A DNA stretch of 64,000 bases from Gordius sp. MW1. Lineage: Eukaryota > Nematomorpha > Gordioida > Gordea > Gordiidae. Below the pieces are notes generated by a model. That model had not been told where the DNA came from and did not search any database. It saw only the letters and a list, made by a program, of their open reading frames with translations. Made by a program: the position numbers and the translations under genes. The DNA lies in contig OZ038533.1 of the NCBI GenBank assembly GCA_964036665.1, positions 12,050,413-12,114,412 on the forward strand. Direction: 5' to 3'. Numbering within the stretch: the first letter of the stretch is position 1; each line of letters opens with the position of its first letter. Below are positions 25,131 through 37,126 of the stretch, in pieces.

Positions 25131-27018
25131 AAACTCGGGCCTTCGGCCCTCGTGGGGAGGGGGAGAAGGGAAGGGGAAGGGGGGACGACTCATCTACACT
25201 CCGTATAAATGTATCATATTTGCTATGCAATTTATAGGCGAGAAAGGTGGGAAGGGGCGAGAATGCCTTTAGGGGGTATTAAATGCCTAATGATTAATTA
25301 ATTATTTATACAAATTTTTCATCACTTTGGCCAGTGGTGATATTTTCTAATGGTTAGCAAACAGTCAAATGGTATTAACAAGAACAAAATATTAATTTAA
25401 TTAAAAAAAAATTACTTTTAGTTTTAGGCTAAATTCTGAAACTACCCGCCCGATTCGCTCGAAACTTTACCCGTAGGTGCCCAGGGTGGCCAGGGGTAAA
25501 ATAGCTTTTAGGAACACGTAGGAAGAGGTAATTATTAATTTAATTTTTTCCCCTTTAAATATAGTAGGCCTCTCATATATATGTGGTATATAAACTTCCA
25601 AAATTAGTGAAGAAGGCCAATGGTCATTTTTTTCCATTGGTCTGCAGCCAGGACACGTTAAAAGTCGATATAAATACATAAGAGTCAAAAAAAAAAATTT
25701 CGATTCACACTTTGGCCAGTGGTCATTTTTTTCATTGGTCAGTACCAAGAGACAGTCTATTAATATATAAGAGCCAAAAATAACGAAAAAAATTTTTTGA
25801 TTAACATTTTGGCAAATGGTCATTTTTTTCCATTGGTCAGCAGCCAGGACACGTTAAAAGTCGATATAAATACATAAATGTCAAAAAAAATGAAAAAAAA
25901 AATTTCAATTCACACTTTGGCCAGTGATCATTTTTTCCATTGGTCAGTACCAAGAGACAGTCTATTAATATATAAGAGCCAAAAATAACGAAAAAAAATT
26001 TTTTGATCAACATTTTGGCCAATGGTCATTTTCTTCCATTGGTCAGCAGCCAGTGGACGGCCAAAAAGCCATATTATCAATGGTAGTAACAAGAACAATA
26101 TATTAATAAAAAAAAATAACAAAAAAATTTGGCCCTCTTTGAGTATCGAACCAGCATTTAAGAATTTGACCTCGATGGGATTCGAACCCACATCAGTAGA
26201 GGCATAGGCTTTTGTAGGGGGGGGCACATGGACCCATATCAGTAGAGGCATAGGCTCTGTCGGGGGAGGGCATAGGGTAATTGTCAATGTTAGCCAAAAA
26301 AAACGAAAAAAATAATTTCGATTCACATTTTGGCCAATGGTCATTTTTTTCAATGGTCAGCAGCCAGCGGACGACCAAAAAGTTTTATTATCAATGGTAG
26401 TAACAGGAACAATCATAATAGTCAAAAAAAACGGAAAAAAAACTTGGATTCACATTTTGGTCAATGGTCATTTTTTTCATTGGTCAGCACCCAACGGACT
26501 GCCAAAAAGTCTTATTATCAATGGTAGTAACATGAACAATCATAAGAGTCAAAAAAAACTCCGGGATTCGACCCAAAAACTAGTTAAATTAACAAAAATT
26601 AAAAGTAAACAACGTGACAAGACATTCGGTGCAAGACAAGATCATTTTTTTCATTGGTCAGTAGCCAGCGGACGGCCAAAAAGTCATATTATCAATGTTA
26701 CAGTAAACAGTCAAAATTATTGGGGTTTAACAAACTATTTAAATTAAATAAATAAAATTTAAAGTAATAGCTCTTGCAGGATCCTAAAATTTCTTTTAGT
26801 TTAAAAAAGGGCTTAATTCTGAAACTACCGGCCCGATTCGCTCGAAACTTTACCCGTAGGTGCTCAGGGCAGCCAGGGGTAATTCTAACACAGCGAGGGA
26901 GATAGAGATGAGGGGTGGGGCACCTCTTATGTATTAATTTAAAAAATCGATAAAAAACAGTGAAGGGTAACGGACAACGAAAAATCAAAAACGAGCCCAT
27001 AAATTGCATAGCAATTAA
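25131..27018 (+). mobile_element. Composite repeat element, copy C1
   Basis: Left end AAACTCGGGCCTTCGGCCC (GGGCC-ttc-GGCCC hairpin), then a purine-rich tract and the conserved tgctatgcaatttat block. An array of the roughly 120-bp unit (ccaatggtcatt, cattggtcagcagccag, cggccaaaaagtc) follows at 25620-26715, then the gagggagatagagatgagg block. The right end is cccataaattgcatagcaattaa (hairpin AATTGCATAGCAATT). Copies C2-C6 share this order. This copy lacks a clear (ACGG)n run and contains tRNA-like B-box sequence near 26165-26185. A partial second right end follows at 27037-27174. All open frames are repeat translations. Confidence 0.75.
25436..25500. repeat. Dispersed 65-bp conserved block
   Basis: The block containing gattcgctcgaaactttac and cccgtaggtg recurs at 26815-26885 in the same orientation and inverted at 53400-53465. 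It is linked to the composite elements and always lies near the body unit. Function unknown. Confidence 0.6.
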
Positions 27019-27036
27019 TAATCTTATATATATTCT

Positions 27037-27174
27037 AACACAGCGAGGGAGATAGAGATGAGGGGTGGGGCACCTCTTATGTATTAATTTAAAAAATCGA
27101 TAAAAAACAGTGAAGGGTAATGGACAACGGACAATTAAAAATCAAAAACGAGCCCATAAATTGCATAGCAATTA
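27037..27174 (+). repeat. Extra partial right end of the composite element
   Basis: Direct duplication of 26889-27018: attctaacacagcgagggag through the terminal gcatagcaattaa. It probably arose by tandem duplication or a nested partial insertion. Confidence 0.75.
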
Positions 27175-27311
27175 AAAATTGCATATAATATTTTAACTAC
27201 CTTTTATACGTTTTTACACAAACCTATGAGGCTAAAAACTAATTTAAAACTTGGTAGGCGTCCCTTTCTTTGTGTTAAATTTATCATTTTAAGAATAAGG
27301 TTCCGTATACC

Positions 27312-27891
27312 TAGAGCCCTGCAAAATTGAATTTTATCGGCCCGAGCCCGAAACTTTTTTTTATTTTTTGCCCGAGCCCGATTTGTTTTTTTCACTCAGG
27401 CCCCACCCGAGCCCGGCCCGACTTTTGTAAAAATGTAAATTTGTACCAATTTTATTTCAAAATTACGTATCGCGAATATTATGTGATTTAAAATATGAAT
27501 AATTATGGTAAATAATACTCACTCTATTGTTCAAAATAGCTACCATTATTTTTGCTTTTAAGCTTAATCTACACACTATTGTTTTAAATATTTCATCATC
27601 ATTCATAGTCAAAGTCATACATAGCATAGATAGACCCACACGGCTAACCAAGATATTAATATGAGGTGGGGGGGGGGGTAGTAAAATTCTAAATATTTAT
27701 TTGTAGGGGGATTATCTTGTATTGTAATTATATTTTGGATTAATATTTATTCAAATTTTTTTTCGGGCCTCGGGTCGGGCTGGCCCATCAGGCCCGACCC
27801 AAGCCCGAGGCCCGATCAGTGTTTTAAAATTTGCCCGAGCCGGCCCGAAAGCCCGTCGGGCCGGGCCTCGGATGGCCCGTGCAGGGCTCTA
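27312..27891. mobile_element. 580-bp hAT-type element with perfect 8-bp target duplication
   Basis: TIRs TAGAGCCCTGCA and TGCAGGGCTCTA bound a 580-bp segment flanked by CGTATACC on both sides (27304-27311 and 27892-27899). Subterminal regions are rich in GGCCCGAGCCCG. No transposase is encoded, so it is non-autonomous. Confidence 0.92.
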
Positions 27892-28164
27892 CGTATACCC
27901 CACAAACCACGAGTCTGCTCAGGATTAGGATTGAGATTAGAAAACTGCAAAGTCACTTTTTTTCAACCCGAACCCGAAAGCGTTTAAATTTTTTCGAGAA
28001 GTGAGCAATTTAACAACTCTAACAGGCACACAAACAGATACGGGGGGGGAAGGGGGTTCAGGACTTAATGATGAAAAAAATTATATCAAACACGGTCCCC
28101 CTGCTAGTGATGCGGAAAAACCGAGAAAAATCTCGTCTCGTGAATTGAAAAATGGAGTCGAGAT

Positions 28165-28549
28165 TGGTGTCTCAAACCCCCCCCCCCCCGTCCTACTTCG
28201 GATAGTGATGATTTAAATTCTCCCCCCCCCCCCCCGACCTACTACTTATAACGATAATTTAATTACCAAACTTGATTTTAACTTTTCCCTTTCATCTTAA
28301 CCACCTTACCACAATTGAGGTCGACCTCGTAAAAACTTCTGTGGTGTTCAACCTAGACCCCCCCCCCACACACATACGTGCACATTTTTTTATCAATCGA
28401 TACGAACTCACGCATACGTGCACCATTATATATAATTATTATTAAAGTTAATATCCCTCCCTTTTAAGGGAGGGCCGAAATATTTGTAGTCAATAAACAT
28501 CGCCTTAGAAATAGAAATTCTAATAATAAATAAGTCTATTGACTTATAA
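28165..28549 (+). repeat. Left LTR (385 bp)
   Basis: About 385 bp and highly similar to the right LTR at 29526-29945, except for C-run lengths and an extra copy of the acgtgcaccattt motif in the right LTR. Begins TGGTGTCTC and ends GACTTATAA. Confidence 0.88.
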
Positions 28550-29525
28550 ATGGTGTCAGAAGATGTGGATAATTGAACCTTCGGCTACTAACCCCAAAGC
28601 AGAAATGTTGGAAATGCTTTAATTCTATTTTTTTTAATCGAACCATTCATTTAAGAGAAAACTCGATATCCTGATTCCGAGTATCAAACCTCAGAAAGGA
28701 AATATCCATCATTGCAATAAAAAAATTCTAAAATCAGATAGCAAAATTCTAGGAGCGAAGAGAAATCCCTCCATTTTTCTGAAAATTGGTAAACAAACAA
28801 ATAACCACCCAAACTGAAGCATACCTGAGTGTCAAACGATGAAAAATATATTCACAACAATTATTCGATACCTAGATATTATGTAAGATAAAGAACACAC
28901 ATGATTTGTTCACATATATTATTATATGACGTTTAAATTGTTATTCAACCCCTTTTATTCTTATTCATAATGTTACATATTTTTTCTTGATTATTATTTG
29001 GCGGGTGGAGAATGGCAATTGACAATGTAGGTATAAAAAAGTAAAAGAAAAAAGTGAAACGGTACAGCCTTTTGATAGATATTTAGTTTATATTGATTAT
29101 AATTTTGATTGAAGCTATTGCCCAGTGGTGCTTTACAGAGCTGGGACCACGTCCAGTTGCCATGCGTATAGAGCTGGGACCACGTCAAGTAGCCATGCGT
29201 ATAGAGCAGGGACGAGGTCCACTAGCCATGAAGTACCCCAACTGATTTATAATGCAGGATTTCATTAAGATCAGTTGCCATGAATCAGTTCCGAGGGCAA
29301 AAGCAGAACGATAAATTAAATGAATGGGCGTCAGCAATTGTGAAAAAATTGTATTGTTGGTTATACTTATGATTTATTTGAACTCTGATTAAGAAATATG
29401 GTAAATTGCCACCTCGACCTAAGTCCGCCTCAGTCTTTAAATGGCCTTCAACAACACTTGAAACCCCAATACCTTTATCGGAACATTAGGACTTTAAGTC
29501 GTTGACTTCTCGATAAAGGGGGAGG

Positions 29526-29945
29526 TGTTGTGTCTCAAACCCCCCCCCGTCCTACTTCGAATAGTGATGATTTAAATTCTCCCCCCCCCCCGACCTACTA
29601 CTTATAACGATAATTTAATTACCTAACTTGATTTTAACTTTTCCCTTTCATCTTAACCACCTTACCACAATTGAGGTCGATCTCGAAAAAACTTCTGTGG
29701 TGTTCAACCTAAACCCCCCCCCCCCCACACATACGTGCACCATTTATCAATCGATACGCACTCACACATACGTGCACCATTTTTTTATCAATCGATACGC
29801 ACTCACGCATACGTGCACCATTATATATAATTATTATTAAAGTTAATATCCCTCCCTTTTAAGGGAGGGCCGAAATATTTGTAGTCAATAAACATCGCCT
29901 TAGAGATAATAATTATAATATTAAATAAGTCCAATTGACTTATAA
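29526..29945 (+). repeat. Right LTR (420 bp)
   Basis: Begins TGTTGTGTCTC directly after the polypurine tract and ends GACTTATAA. It is longer than the left LTR because of tandem copies of an atacgtgcaccatt-type unit. Confidence 0.88.
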
Positions 29946-29950
29946 GAGAT

Positions 29951-30985
29951 CGACGAGAATTTTGATGTCGAGACGAGACGATACGAGATTTTCTCGGCGA
30001 GATCTCGACTTTTCATTGACCGTTAGGTTTTAGTAAATTATTGTGTATTTTAAATTATATTTAAGGTATTAAGTGTAAATCAATATGTATGGAATATATT
30101 TGATATTAAAAAAATTCCCAAATGTAGTAAATATTATATTTTTGCAAAAAAATTAAAATTTGGCAATTTTACCTAAGTGTGGTTGATTTTTGTCATACAT
30201 TTAAATACGTACTCGTTAATTTAAAGTTTAAAACCTTATGTTCTTAATTCTATAATAATGCTGCTTTTATTGTTGTTTTTACAACGTTTTAATTTGTGCA
30301 ACTAGTTATCAATTCTGTAAATAATAATAACATCATTAAATGTCACTCGCACTATGTGGTTTATAGCGCTATAGTAAACATGCAATAATCACTATGGGCT
30401 ATAATTGATGATGGTTATATTATATTAATGGACTTAAACATTTGCCTTAAACATGTTAAGGTCTACTTTGAAGCATTAGCAAAGGTTAATAAAGGGTCTC
30501 ATTTTGCTCAATTATGCAACTAAATCAACTATAAGCGAACTTATAATTTTCAAAGTCCATTTATAGTTGACAGACACAGTGAATTTGATACAAATATTAT
30601 AATTTGCTATAACAATAAAATTTAATCTTTAATATTTTAAATTTATTTATAGTTTTTTTAGTCTGCACTTTTTATAGAAATGTTATCTTTATGAGTTAAT
30701 TCATATCTTTATATTGTCAATGAGATGTCGTGTCCCGCTAAATCTTTAAAAAGTTTGTGTATTAAAGTTTTTCCAAAAATATTAAATTTGCCATTTGGAT
30801 TTTTGAACACTTATTTATATTTTTAATAAAACAGGAGAAATTTTTATTCCGTATATATTTTTTTTTTAAAAGTCGAGACGAGACTTTTCTAGACCGAGAC
30901 GAGATCGAGATTTTCCTAATCGCTCCCGAGACGAGACTTTGTTTTCGAGACCGAGACGAGACGAGATCGAAACACTACCCCTGCC
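29951..30985. repeat. GAGACGA-rich element interrupted by the LTR insertion
   Basis: Clusters of gagacgagac occur at 29960-30015 and 30865-30972 in opposite arrangement, with related sequence left of the LTR element (28125-28160, ctcgtctcg). This suggests a TIR element of about 1 kb into which the LTR element inserted. The right end cgaaacacta at 30970-30979 would fit a hAT-type terminus. No coding potential seen in the AT-rich centre. Confidence 0.45.
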
Positions 30986-31549
30986 ATTCCCAAATTGTAT
31001 TGCAAAAATATTTAAATATTTATGAGGTAAATAAATTTTTTTATCTATTTTGATTTTCTAAAAGTTGATTGGTAACCAAGTGGTACAGCACATCCTTTTT
31101 ATTGTTTTACAATCACTATTCAATAAAATTAACTTTTAAATTATATTTTTGTTAAGTTTAAAAACTATAAAGTAAAATTTGAAAAATTGGAGCTATTAAA
31201 AATAATGACTAACGTAATGTTCTAATAACGCCTTATAAATAAATTTTAATTTCTTGATCGATTTGAAATCCCATCAAAATTATGACTTTAAAGCCCCATA
31301 TTCATATGCATCCTTTTCCTAAGGTTGATCTACAACAGGGTTTATAAGTTGGGTTTTTGAAACTTTTGACTAATTCCTTTGCTGAGTAGGCTATTAGGAA
31401 ACAAAACATTTTTATGTTATATAAAAGGTGCGGGTGTGCAGGGCTCTACCCATTTGTGCAGTAACTAGTGTAGACATTTTTTAATGATTTTTAAGGGTCA
31501 GACTTCTTCTTTATAAGTTATTTGGTCCCACAGTCGTGGGGTTTGTTTT
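30986..31549. other. No gene seen
   Basis: AT-rich intergenic DNA. The motif tgcagggctcta at 31438-31449 looks like one end of the 27312-27891 hAT family, but no left partner was found. Confidence 0.4.
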
Positions 31550-33090
31550 GAGAGTTTCTTCCATCTTGACCAGGTGGGTGCCATATCTTGACTAATCTCT
31601 TTTGTTTTTTACTTTATCGACTTGCCATTTCCACGTGACACGGGGTCGTCCTCTTCCTCTCTTACCCGATACCTCCATGTCCAGTACCTTTCGATTCGTC
31701 ATTCGTGGCTCTTATTAGTATATGCCCATACCACCTTGGCCGATTTTTGTTAATCAGGTCCGCCATAGGTTGAATACCCATTTTTGTCATGGGAAAGTCA
31801 TTCGTCATATGGTCGAGCTTAGTATACCCCAAGCTTTACCATATCATTCTCATCTCTGTGGCTTGTAATAGCTTTCCTTCCGTGGTGTTTAATGCCCATG
31901 TTTCACTTCCATAGAGTAACACCGGTCTTACGATGGATTTGTAAGCTTTGCTCTTCAACCAGTTTGGCATTTTCTTGTCGCACATTACACCGGATATACT
32001 TCGCCATTTAAGCCATCCTTTTTGGATGCGGGCATTGACTTCCGTTGCTCAACCTCCCTCTTGATGTAGCATCGAGCCGAGGTATGTAAACCTGTCTACT
32101 TTTGGGTACTTTAGAGAGTCATCCAGCGATGGGCTGCTTGTACCGTTCATTTCCATGCATACCGTTTTTCGATCGACCTTTAACCCATATCCAGCTAAGC
32201 CCTTTGACCACTTTTCGGTTTCTTCGAATACTTTCTCCCTTGTTTCCTCGCATAGAACTATAGAAAAGATTCAGAGTCTCCAACTGTCGTCCTAACGCAA
32301 GAGTTTGAGGCTTCATAAATATTTTTCATAAGCCGTATATATGCGTCAGGAATATTTTGTTTTCTCAGGCACCACCATATTAAATCGCGGGGGACCGTGT
32401 CATAAGCTTTCTCCAAGTCGATAAAGACCATATGAAGGTCTTTCCTCTTTTCACCATACTTATCCATCATTTGTCTTAGTGCGAAGATTGGGTTGACTGT
32501 GGATTTGCCGGCCACAAATCCGAATTGGTTAGCCGATATTTCCACCTCGTTTTTCAGCCTTCTAAAATCCTTTCCATAAGCTTCAAGGAGTGGCAAGTTA
32601 GCTTGATACCTCTGTAATTGCCACAGTCTTGAGGGTCTCCTTGGCCTTTAAATAAGGGTACAATCGTGCTTGCTCTCCATTGATTAGGAATTCGCTCTTC
32701 TACCAATATCTTGTTAAGGAGGTTCGTCATGGTGGTGACTCCTTCTCTACGGCATCCGAGCAATGCTTCCATAGGTATTCCATCTGGGCCATTTGCTTTT
32801 CCTTTTTGCATCTTGTTAATTTGTGTCCTAACTTCATCCTCCTGAAAGAGTTCGACCATACTTATATTTGGCTCAATTTCGGGAAGGGAATCCTTGTCAT
32901 TTACAATATTCATAAGGTTCTTAAAATTTTTCCATCACTTCCTTCGGCTTGAATAAGGTTTGACCCTTCTCGTCTTTGACTATTTTAAGAACTTAGACAT
33001 CGCGGCTTTTCTTCTCCCTTATTTGGCCAATTTGCACATATAAATACCTCGATTGCTCGAGGCACTTTATTCATATAAACTGGCGTTAAT
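31550..33090 (-). pseudogene. Decayed LINE (non-LTR) reverse transcriptase
   Basis: Minus-strand segments in several frames follow LINE polymerase order. They are IREKKSRDV (about 33020), KGKANGPDGIPMEALLG (about 32800), a NYRGIKLTCHSLKLMERILEG segment from about 32620, QFGFVAGKSTVNPIFALRQ (about 32500), VFIDLEKAYDTVPRDLIWW with the first catalytic aspartate (about 32420), and the C-terminal IVRPVLLYGSETWALN (about 31920). The region that should hold the F/YADD box is deleted at about 32258-32275: VGDSESF runs straight into sequence normally found after the box. With frameshifts and stops it cannot be active. The style suggests an RTE-like LINE, but I am not sure of the clade. The upstream end is truncated near 33090. 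Confidence 0.88.
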
Positions 33091-34016
33091 GATGCATAAA
33101 ATTTTATTTTTCTAATGAGCCGGGCCTGTAGTGCTGGAAAATACGGACCGGCTTGTAAGTTTTCCAAAGGCGTATGGGCGGATAAAGTGCATAAAATCAT
33201 ATTAAGACGGACGATACCATTGGCAGATAATTACCAAATGGCAGAAATCGCGGGAGTTATAACCAAAGGTGTAAAAATGTTACATTGAACATATTTTGAT
33301 ATAACAATCGCCAAATATTTGAATTGGTGTCATCGTGGGTTCACAAACTTCTAGTTACGTGTTAAATTCGCAGCTAAGCCATATTTTTGCAATATTATAT
33401 AAAAATCAGAAAAATGTCAAAAAAGCTATGCATTCATTTAAAACTTTAATATTTAAAATAAACTTAGCAAACGAATAAAAGCCTATCAATGACGCAAAAA
33501 GCTAAACAATATGAAAAGTAAACTTAGGAAATAATTTTGCAGATAAGATTGCCCTTATAATAAATAGTTATATTTTCATATTATATTAAATTTAAACCAC
33601 GAGTAAAAGTTTAAATTAATATGTTAATTTTGAATAATTCTAAATATTTTGACATAAGCTTAAATAATTTGAGCTAGGCTACACAATAATCCAAACCGCA
33701 ATTTAATTCGCCAGGGAAAATAGTAAACATTTTTATACTATGAACCCTTTAAATTGGATTTATTAATAATATATGTCCATAATTACATCGTATACAATAA
33801 ACGCGTTGCCAAAGCGATTGCAAAGCGCAATTGTTAATACTAGGTTAGCTATTACACTCATAGATTATTGTTATTGCACTTTCATAATTTCGATTTCAAA
33901 AATATGTATAATATGACTGTCGCCACCCAATTCCACACCTTACTAATGAATGCACACGACTCAGAGGGGACGACTTGTCGAATAATGGGAAAAGCTATTA
34001 GGGCGTATAGTAGTTA
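33091..34016. other. 3' flank of the calcium channel beta gene; no gene seen
   Basis: AT-rich sequence without recognisable elements. The minus-strand 3' untranslated region of the calcium channel gene should lie here, but no poly(A) signal is singled out with confidence. Confidence 0.4.
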
Positions 34017-37000
34017 TTAATGGTGATTAGTATAAGAGTTGTTGTGCATCACGATGGAAGGCATTATGACGGCTTGAGGGCCGGTCCTGAGCGCCGGCAA
34101 AGATTCTTTGCCGTTGCACGATGGTTGTTGTTGCAGCGCCAGCTTATCTAGCCCTTGTTGATGGACGCGATCGTCGTTATTGCTGTTATTGTTGTTGGCG
34201 TTAAGCTTGCTACCACCCCCCATTGCTCGGGCAGGTCTACGTTCCGACTTAGTCCTGCGCATTAGATCGTTCACGGTAAGACCACCACCACCTCCTTCCC
34301 CTCCGGCCTTCGCCGACGTATCGTTGTGTTCGTACATGTAATCGTCTTCGGCGTCATCGTTCATGTAATCATCGGGGTGGTGTGGTGGCTGGTGGGAGGA
34401 GGAGGATGAAGTGCGTCGCCTACGACTGACCAACTCGGCGCGAGCACTTCGACGAGTACGATCACCTCGATCGAAATCGTTATTGTTGTGGGTAGAGAGC
34501 GGCGAAAGGTTGTGGTGACGGGTTGGGGAACCGGCTTCGACACCAGTCGCGAGCCCGTCGTCGGCGGGATGATGAGGGAGTAGGCGTCTGTGGGAGGGGT
34601 GATGGTGGTGGTTGGAGTGATGCGGGGGCGAGGCTACGTTGGGATCGGCGTAGGGAGGATGGGTGGCGCGCCAATAAGATTCCAACACTTCGGCCAAATG
34701 TTCGCACGCGTCTTCTAGCTGATTTTCTTCCAGGATGACGTCAAACATTTCCTTCCAACATATTTAGTAATTTTACTCACTATTAATTAAAAATCTTAAT
34801 AATTTTTCGCTCGTTAAATTTAAATATAACAAATGTATATACAAAAAATGTAAATAACCCCTAATTTCCTTTTAGTCCAAATTTTAATCATAAATCTACA
34901 CCGAGTCGTTCAAAATAAAAGGTTTTCCCGTCTAGTGTCAAATCAAAGTTGATAAATTAAGGCGTATTTTAAATAAAAAAATTTAATTTAAGAGTTACTA
35001 TGTCTAAACGTGTTTATTTTTTAAAACCATTTGATTATGTTTTAAATAATGTGTTAGAGTTTTCAGATCCATACATAAAGATTAACTAAGTTATTTAAAA
35101 AAAAAATTATTTACTTAGGTCATACGAAAATTATTGTTTTGTCTATTGGTACACAAAATTACTATCGACATAGTGTTGGGTTCGAATAGCGAATTCAATT
35201 TTGCACATGCTATAAAAACCTTAAAAGGACCAAGCATGAATACATGAGTTATTATAATGATAAAGCTTCAAAATGCTTACCGTTGGACATTGGGCTAATT
35301 TTTCGGCGGTCACTAATTGCACATTGAGATTTCTTGATTGAGATTTTCCGCGAGATTTGATAAGGCGTGTTAAAACCTTAAAAATTATATTTAAGCAATA
35401 TTTGCTTTAAATTCTGATGTCATCAATACTAACTACGGTTGTGTACCTAACACTTTATAATTGGTGTATTGAAATTTTAATGAGTAAATTGTATTGATTA
35501 TACCATATCAAATAAATGGTAGTATGCAGTTAATTTTTTGACGATTAATAAAAGGGTTTTGTCAACGTTTAAAAATACTGATTGTATTAAAATTAAATAA
35601 CCTGCTTAATGGAGTAGGGAAAGGATCACAAGGGAACAAACATTTTCAATTATCACTAAATTTGATTAATTTTAATTTGGGTAATAACTGGTGACGCTAT
35701 TTATACGATATTAAATAAGGTCCATACAATTCGGTCTGTGAACTTTTTCGTCATTAAAACTTTTGTTTTACTTTTAGGCAATTTTTGTTCAATCTTATTT
35801 TTTTACTAATTATCGTGATAATTTTTATATTTTAACGATAAACAAATGGATAAAATGCTTTATAAGTGAATAGTTTATAAAATAAGCAAATCTTTTAGAA
35901 AACTTGAAATTCAAGTGCATTTGATTATACAGCTGAACTCTAAAAAAATCCTAAACGCCAAATAACTCATTCAGGCCGTGCTCTAAAAAAATGAGCGGGT
36001 GGGGAATGGGCTTAGTAACTTTAACTTTTTCAACAGACGGACATTGAAGTAAGCAAGATAATAATTAAAATATATATCCCTAACCCCATTTTTAAATAGA
36101 AGAAGACACTGTCGGTTCAGTTATAAAAACGGTTGCCAAACTACTGAAGAGAAATTATGAAATAAGTCATTACTTTTTGGGAAGAAATTTTGACATAAAC
36201 AATGATAGGAGCCAGGGACGTTTTAGCGAGTTGAGATGGATGATTGATTGTATCACAATCTAGAACAATTAATTGTAAATTGCGTGCCAATTCGAAGATG
36301 CGTTCGATTTCTGCTTGAACCTCAGCTATATTTTAACAGAATATAGTATGAGGTGTTAATGTTATAAACTACCTAGTGTTGACGTGCGGTTATTAGAAGA
36401 TCTGTCTATGATTGCCCGTTTGGAAGGATTATTAAGGAGGGAACGCTTAGCTAAGGATATATCAGCACTTACTCTGGTAATGACAATCCTAACGTGCAAT
36501 ATAATGATATATTTACGTGAAGATAGAATGAACAAAAGTGAGTAGATAAAATGCAAATTATATTTTGACAAATTTTTAGAATACCAGGTGAAAAACAAAA
36601 GTATAGAATATTTAAATCTAAAATACCTTCCTTCGAATCTTTTTTTAAGAAAATCAAATAAGGCTTTTTGCATCATATCCGTCACTTCGTAGCCTTTTAA
36701 TGATGGTCCAACAAATACTATAGGTCTCATAGAAGGCACCACATCATAGGGCGGCACATGTTCAGGCTAAAATATATTAAAGTCATAAATATAGCGTCCG
36801 CCTTTAGCATATAGATCAATGAAGTTGCTTTTAATGAAGAGTGAGTGAAGTTAAGAAATCTTAAAAATATTCAAACTTGAATTTAAAATAACAAGTCATA
36901 TTAGAGGCTTAAATAAAGCTATTAATAAAGAATTTAATTAAAAATTATTATGCCTTTTTGAAAAATGGTTTCCTTTTTTCTTTATTGCCCGCTAAGACGT

Positions 37001-37126
37001 TAGGTTTCCCGTCCGTGTCGTCGTCTTTTTGAGATGAAGACTGTTGGTGAGGAAGGCGAGAATGATAAAAATCATTCGCTCCTGTTGCGTCTGCATTATT
37101 CGCGTTCGTTTTATCACCTAAAGCTC
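34017..37126 (-). CDS. CACNB: Voltage-gated calcium channel beta subunit, 3' portion (GK domain and tail)
   Basis: CaV beta subunits are cytosolic MAGUK-like proteins that bind the alpha-1 I-II loop and control channel trafficking and gating. Minus-strand exons, all phase-consistent: 37126-36954, 36766-36627, 36488-36373, 36325-36174, 35376-35281, 34751-34017. They encode about 469 residues. The linker ends KRKPFFKK, as in Drosophila. The GK domain then runs [96 protein letters not shown] and [16 protein letters not shown], finishing with [10 protein letters not shown]. The last exon adds a roughly 220-residue tail rich in His, Asn, Ser, Gly and Arg. The intron after 36954 has a GC donor (AAG|GCATAA); the others are GT-AG. 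The SH3 domain and N-terminus are absent, so upstream exons must lie at higher coordinates or were missed. Confidence 0.95.

Larger units (their letters stand above)
28165..29945 (+). mobile_element. Non-coding LTR retrotransposon (TRIM-like) with 5-bp target duplication
   Basis: Two direct LTRs (28165-28549 and 29526-29945) flank a 976-bp interior. GAGAT precedes the left LTR (28160-28164) and follows the right one (29946-29950). Just inside the left LTR, tggtgtcagaag (28551-28562) has the form of a tRNA primer-binding site. Just before the right LTR, gataaagggggagg is a typical polypurine tract. Each LTR carries an AATAAA (near 28493 and 29888). The interior has no gag or pol frame, so the element would depend on proteins in trans. 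Three copies of a roughly 37-bp direct repeat (gagctgggaccacgtc) lie at 29140-29235. Orientation is inferred from the primer-binding site and polypurine tract. Confidence 0.9.

Noticed and set aside
26155-26215. tRNA gene suggested by a good B-box on the minus strand (ggttcgaatccc)
   Set aside because: No A-box or foldable cloverleaf around it; better read as a SINE-head remnant within the array.
31438-31449. tgcagggctcta, another lone hAT-like end
   Set aside because: No left terminus or matching flank found; it may be the remains of a truncated copy.
34361-34738. Overlapping open frames on both strands inside the calcium channel exon
   Set aside because: They are shadows of the GC-rich last exon; the conserved GK end is only in the 34017-34751 minus frame.
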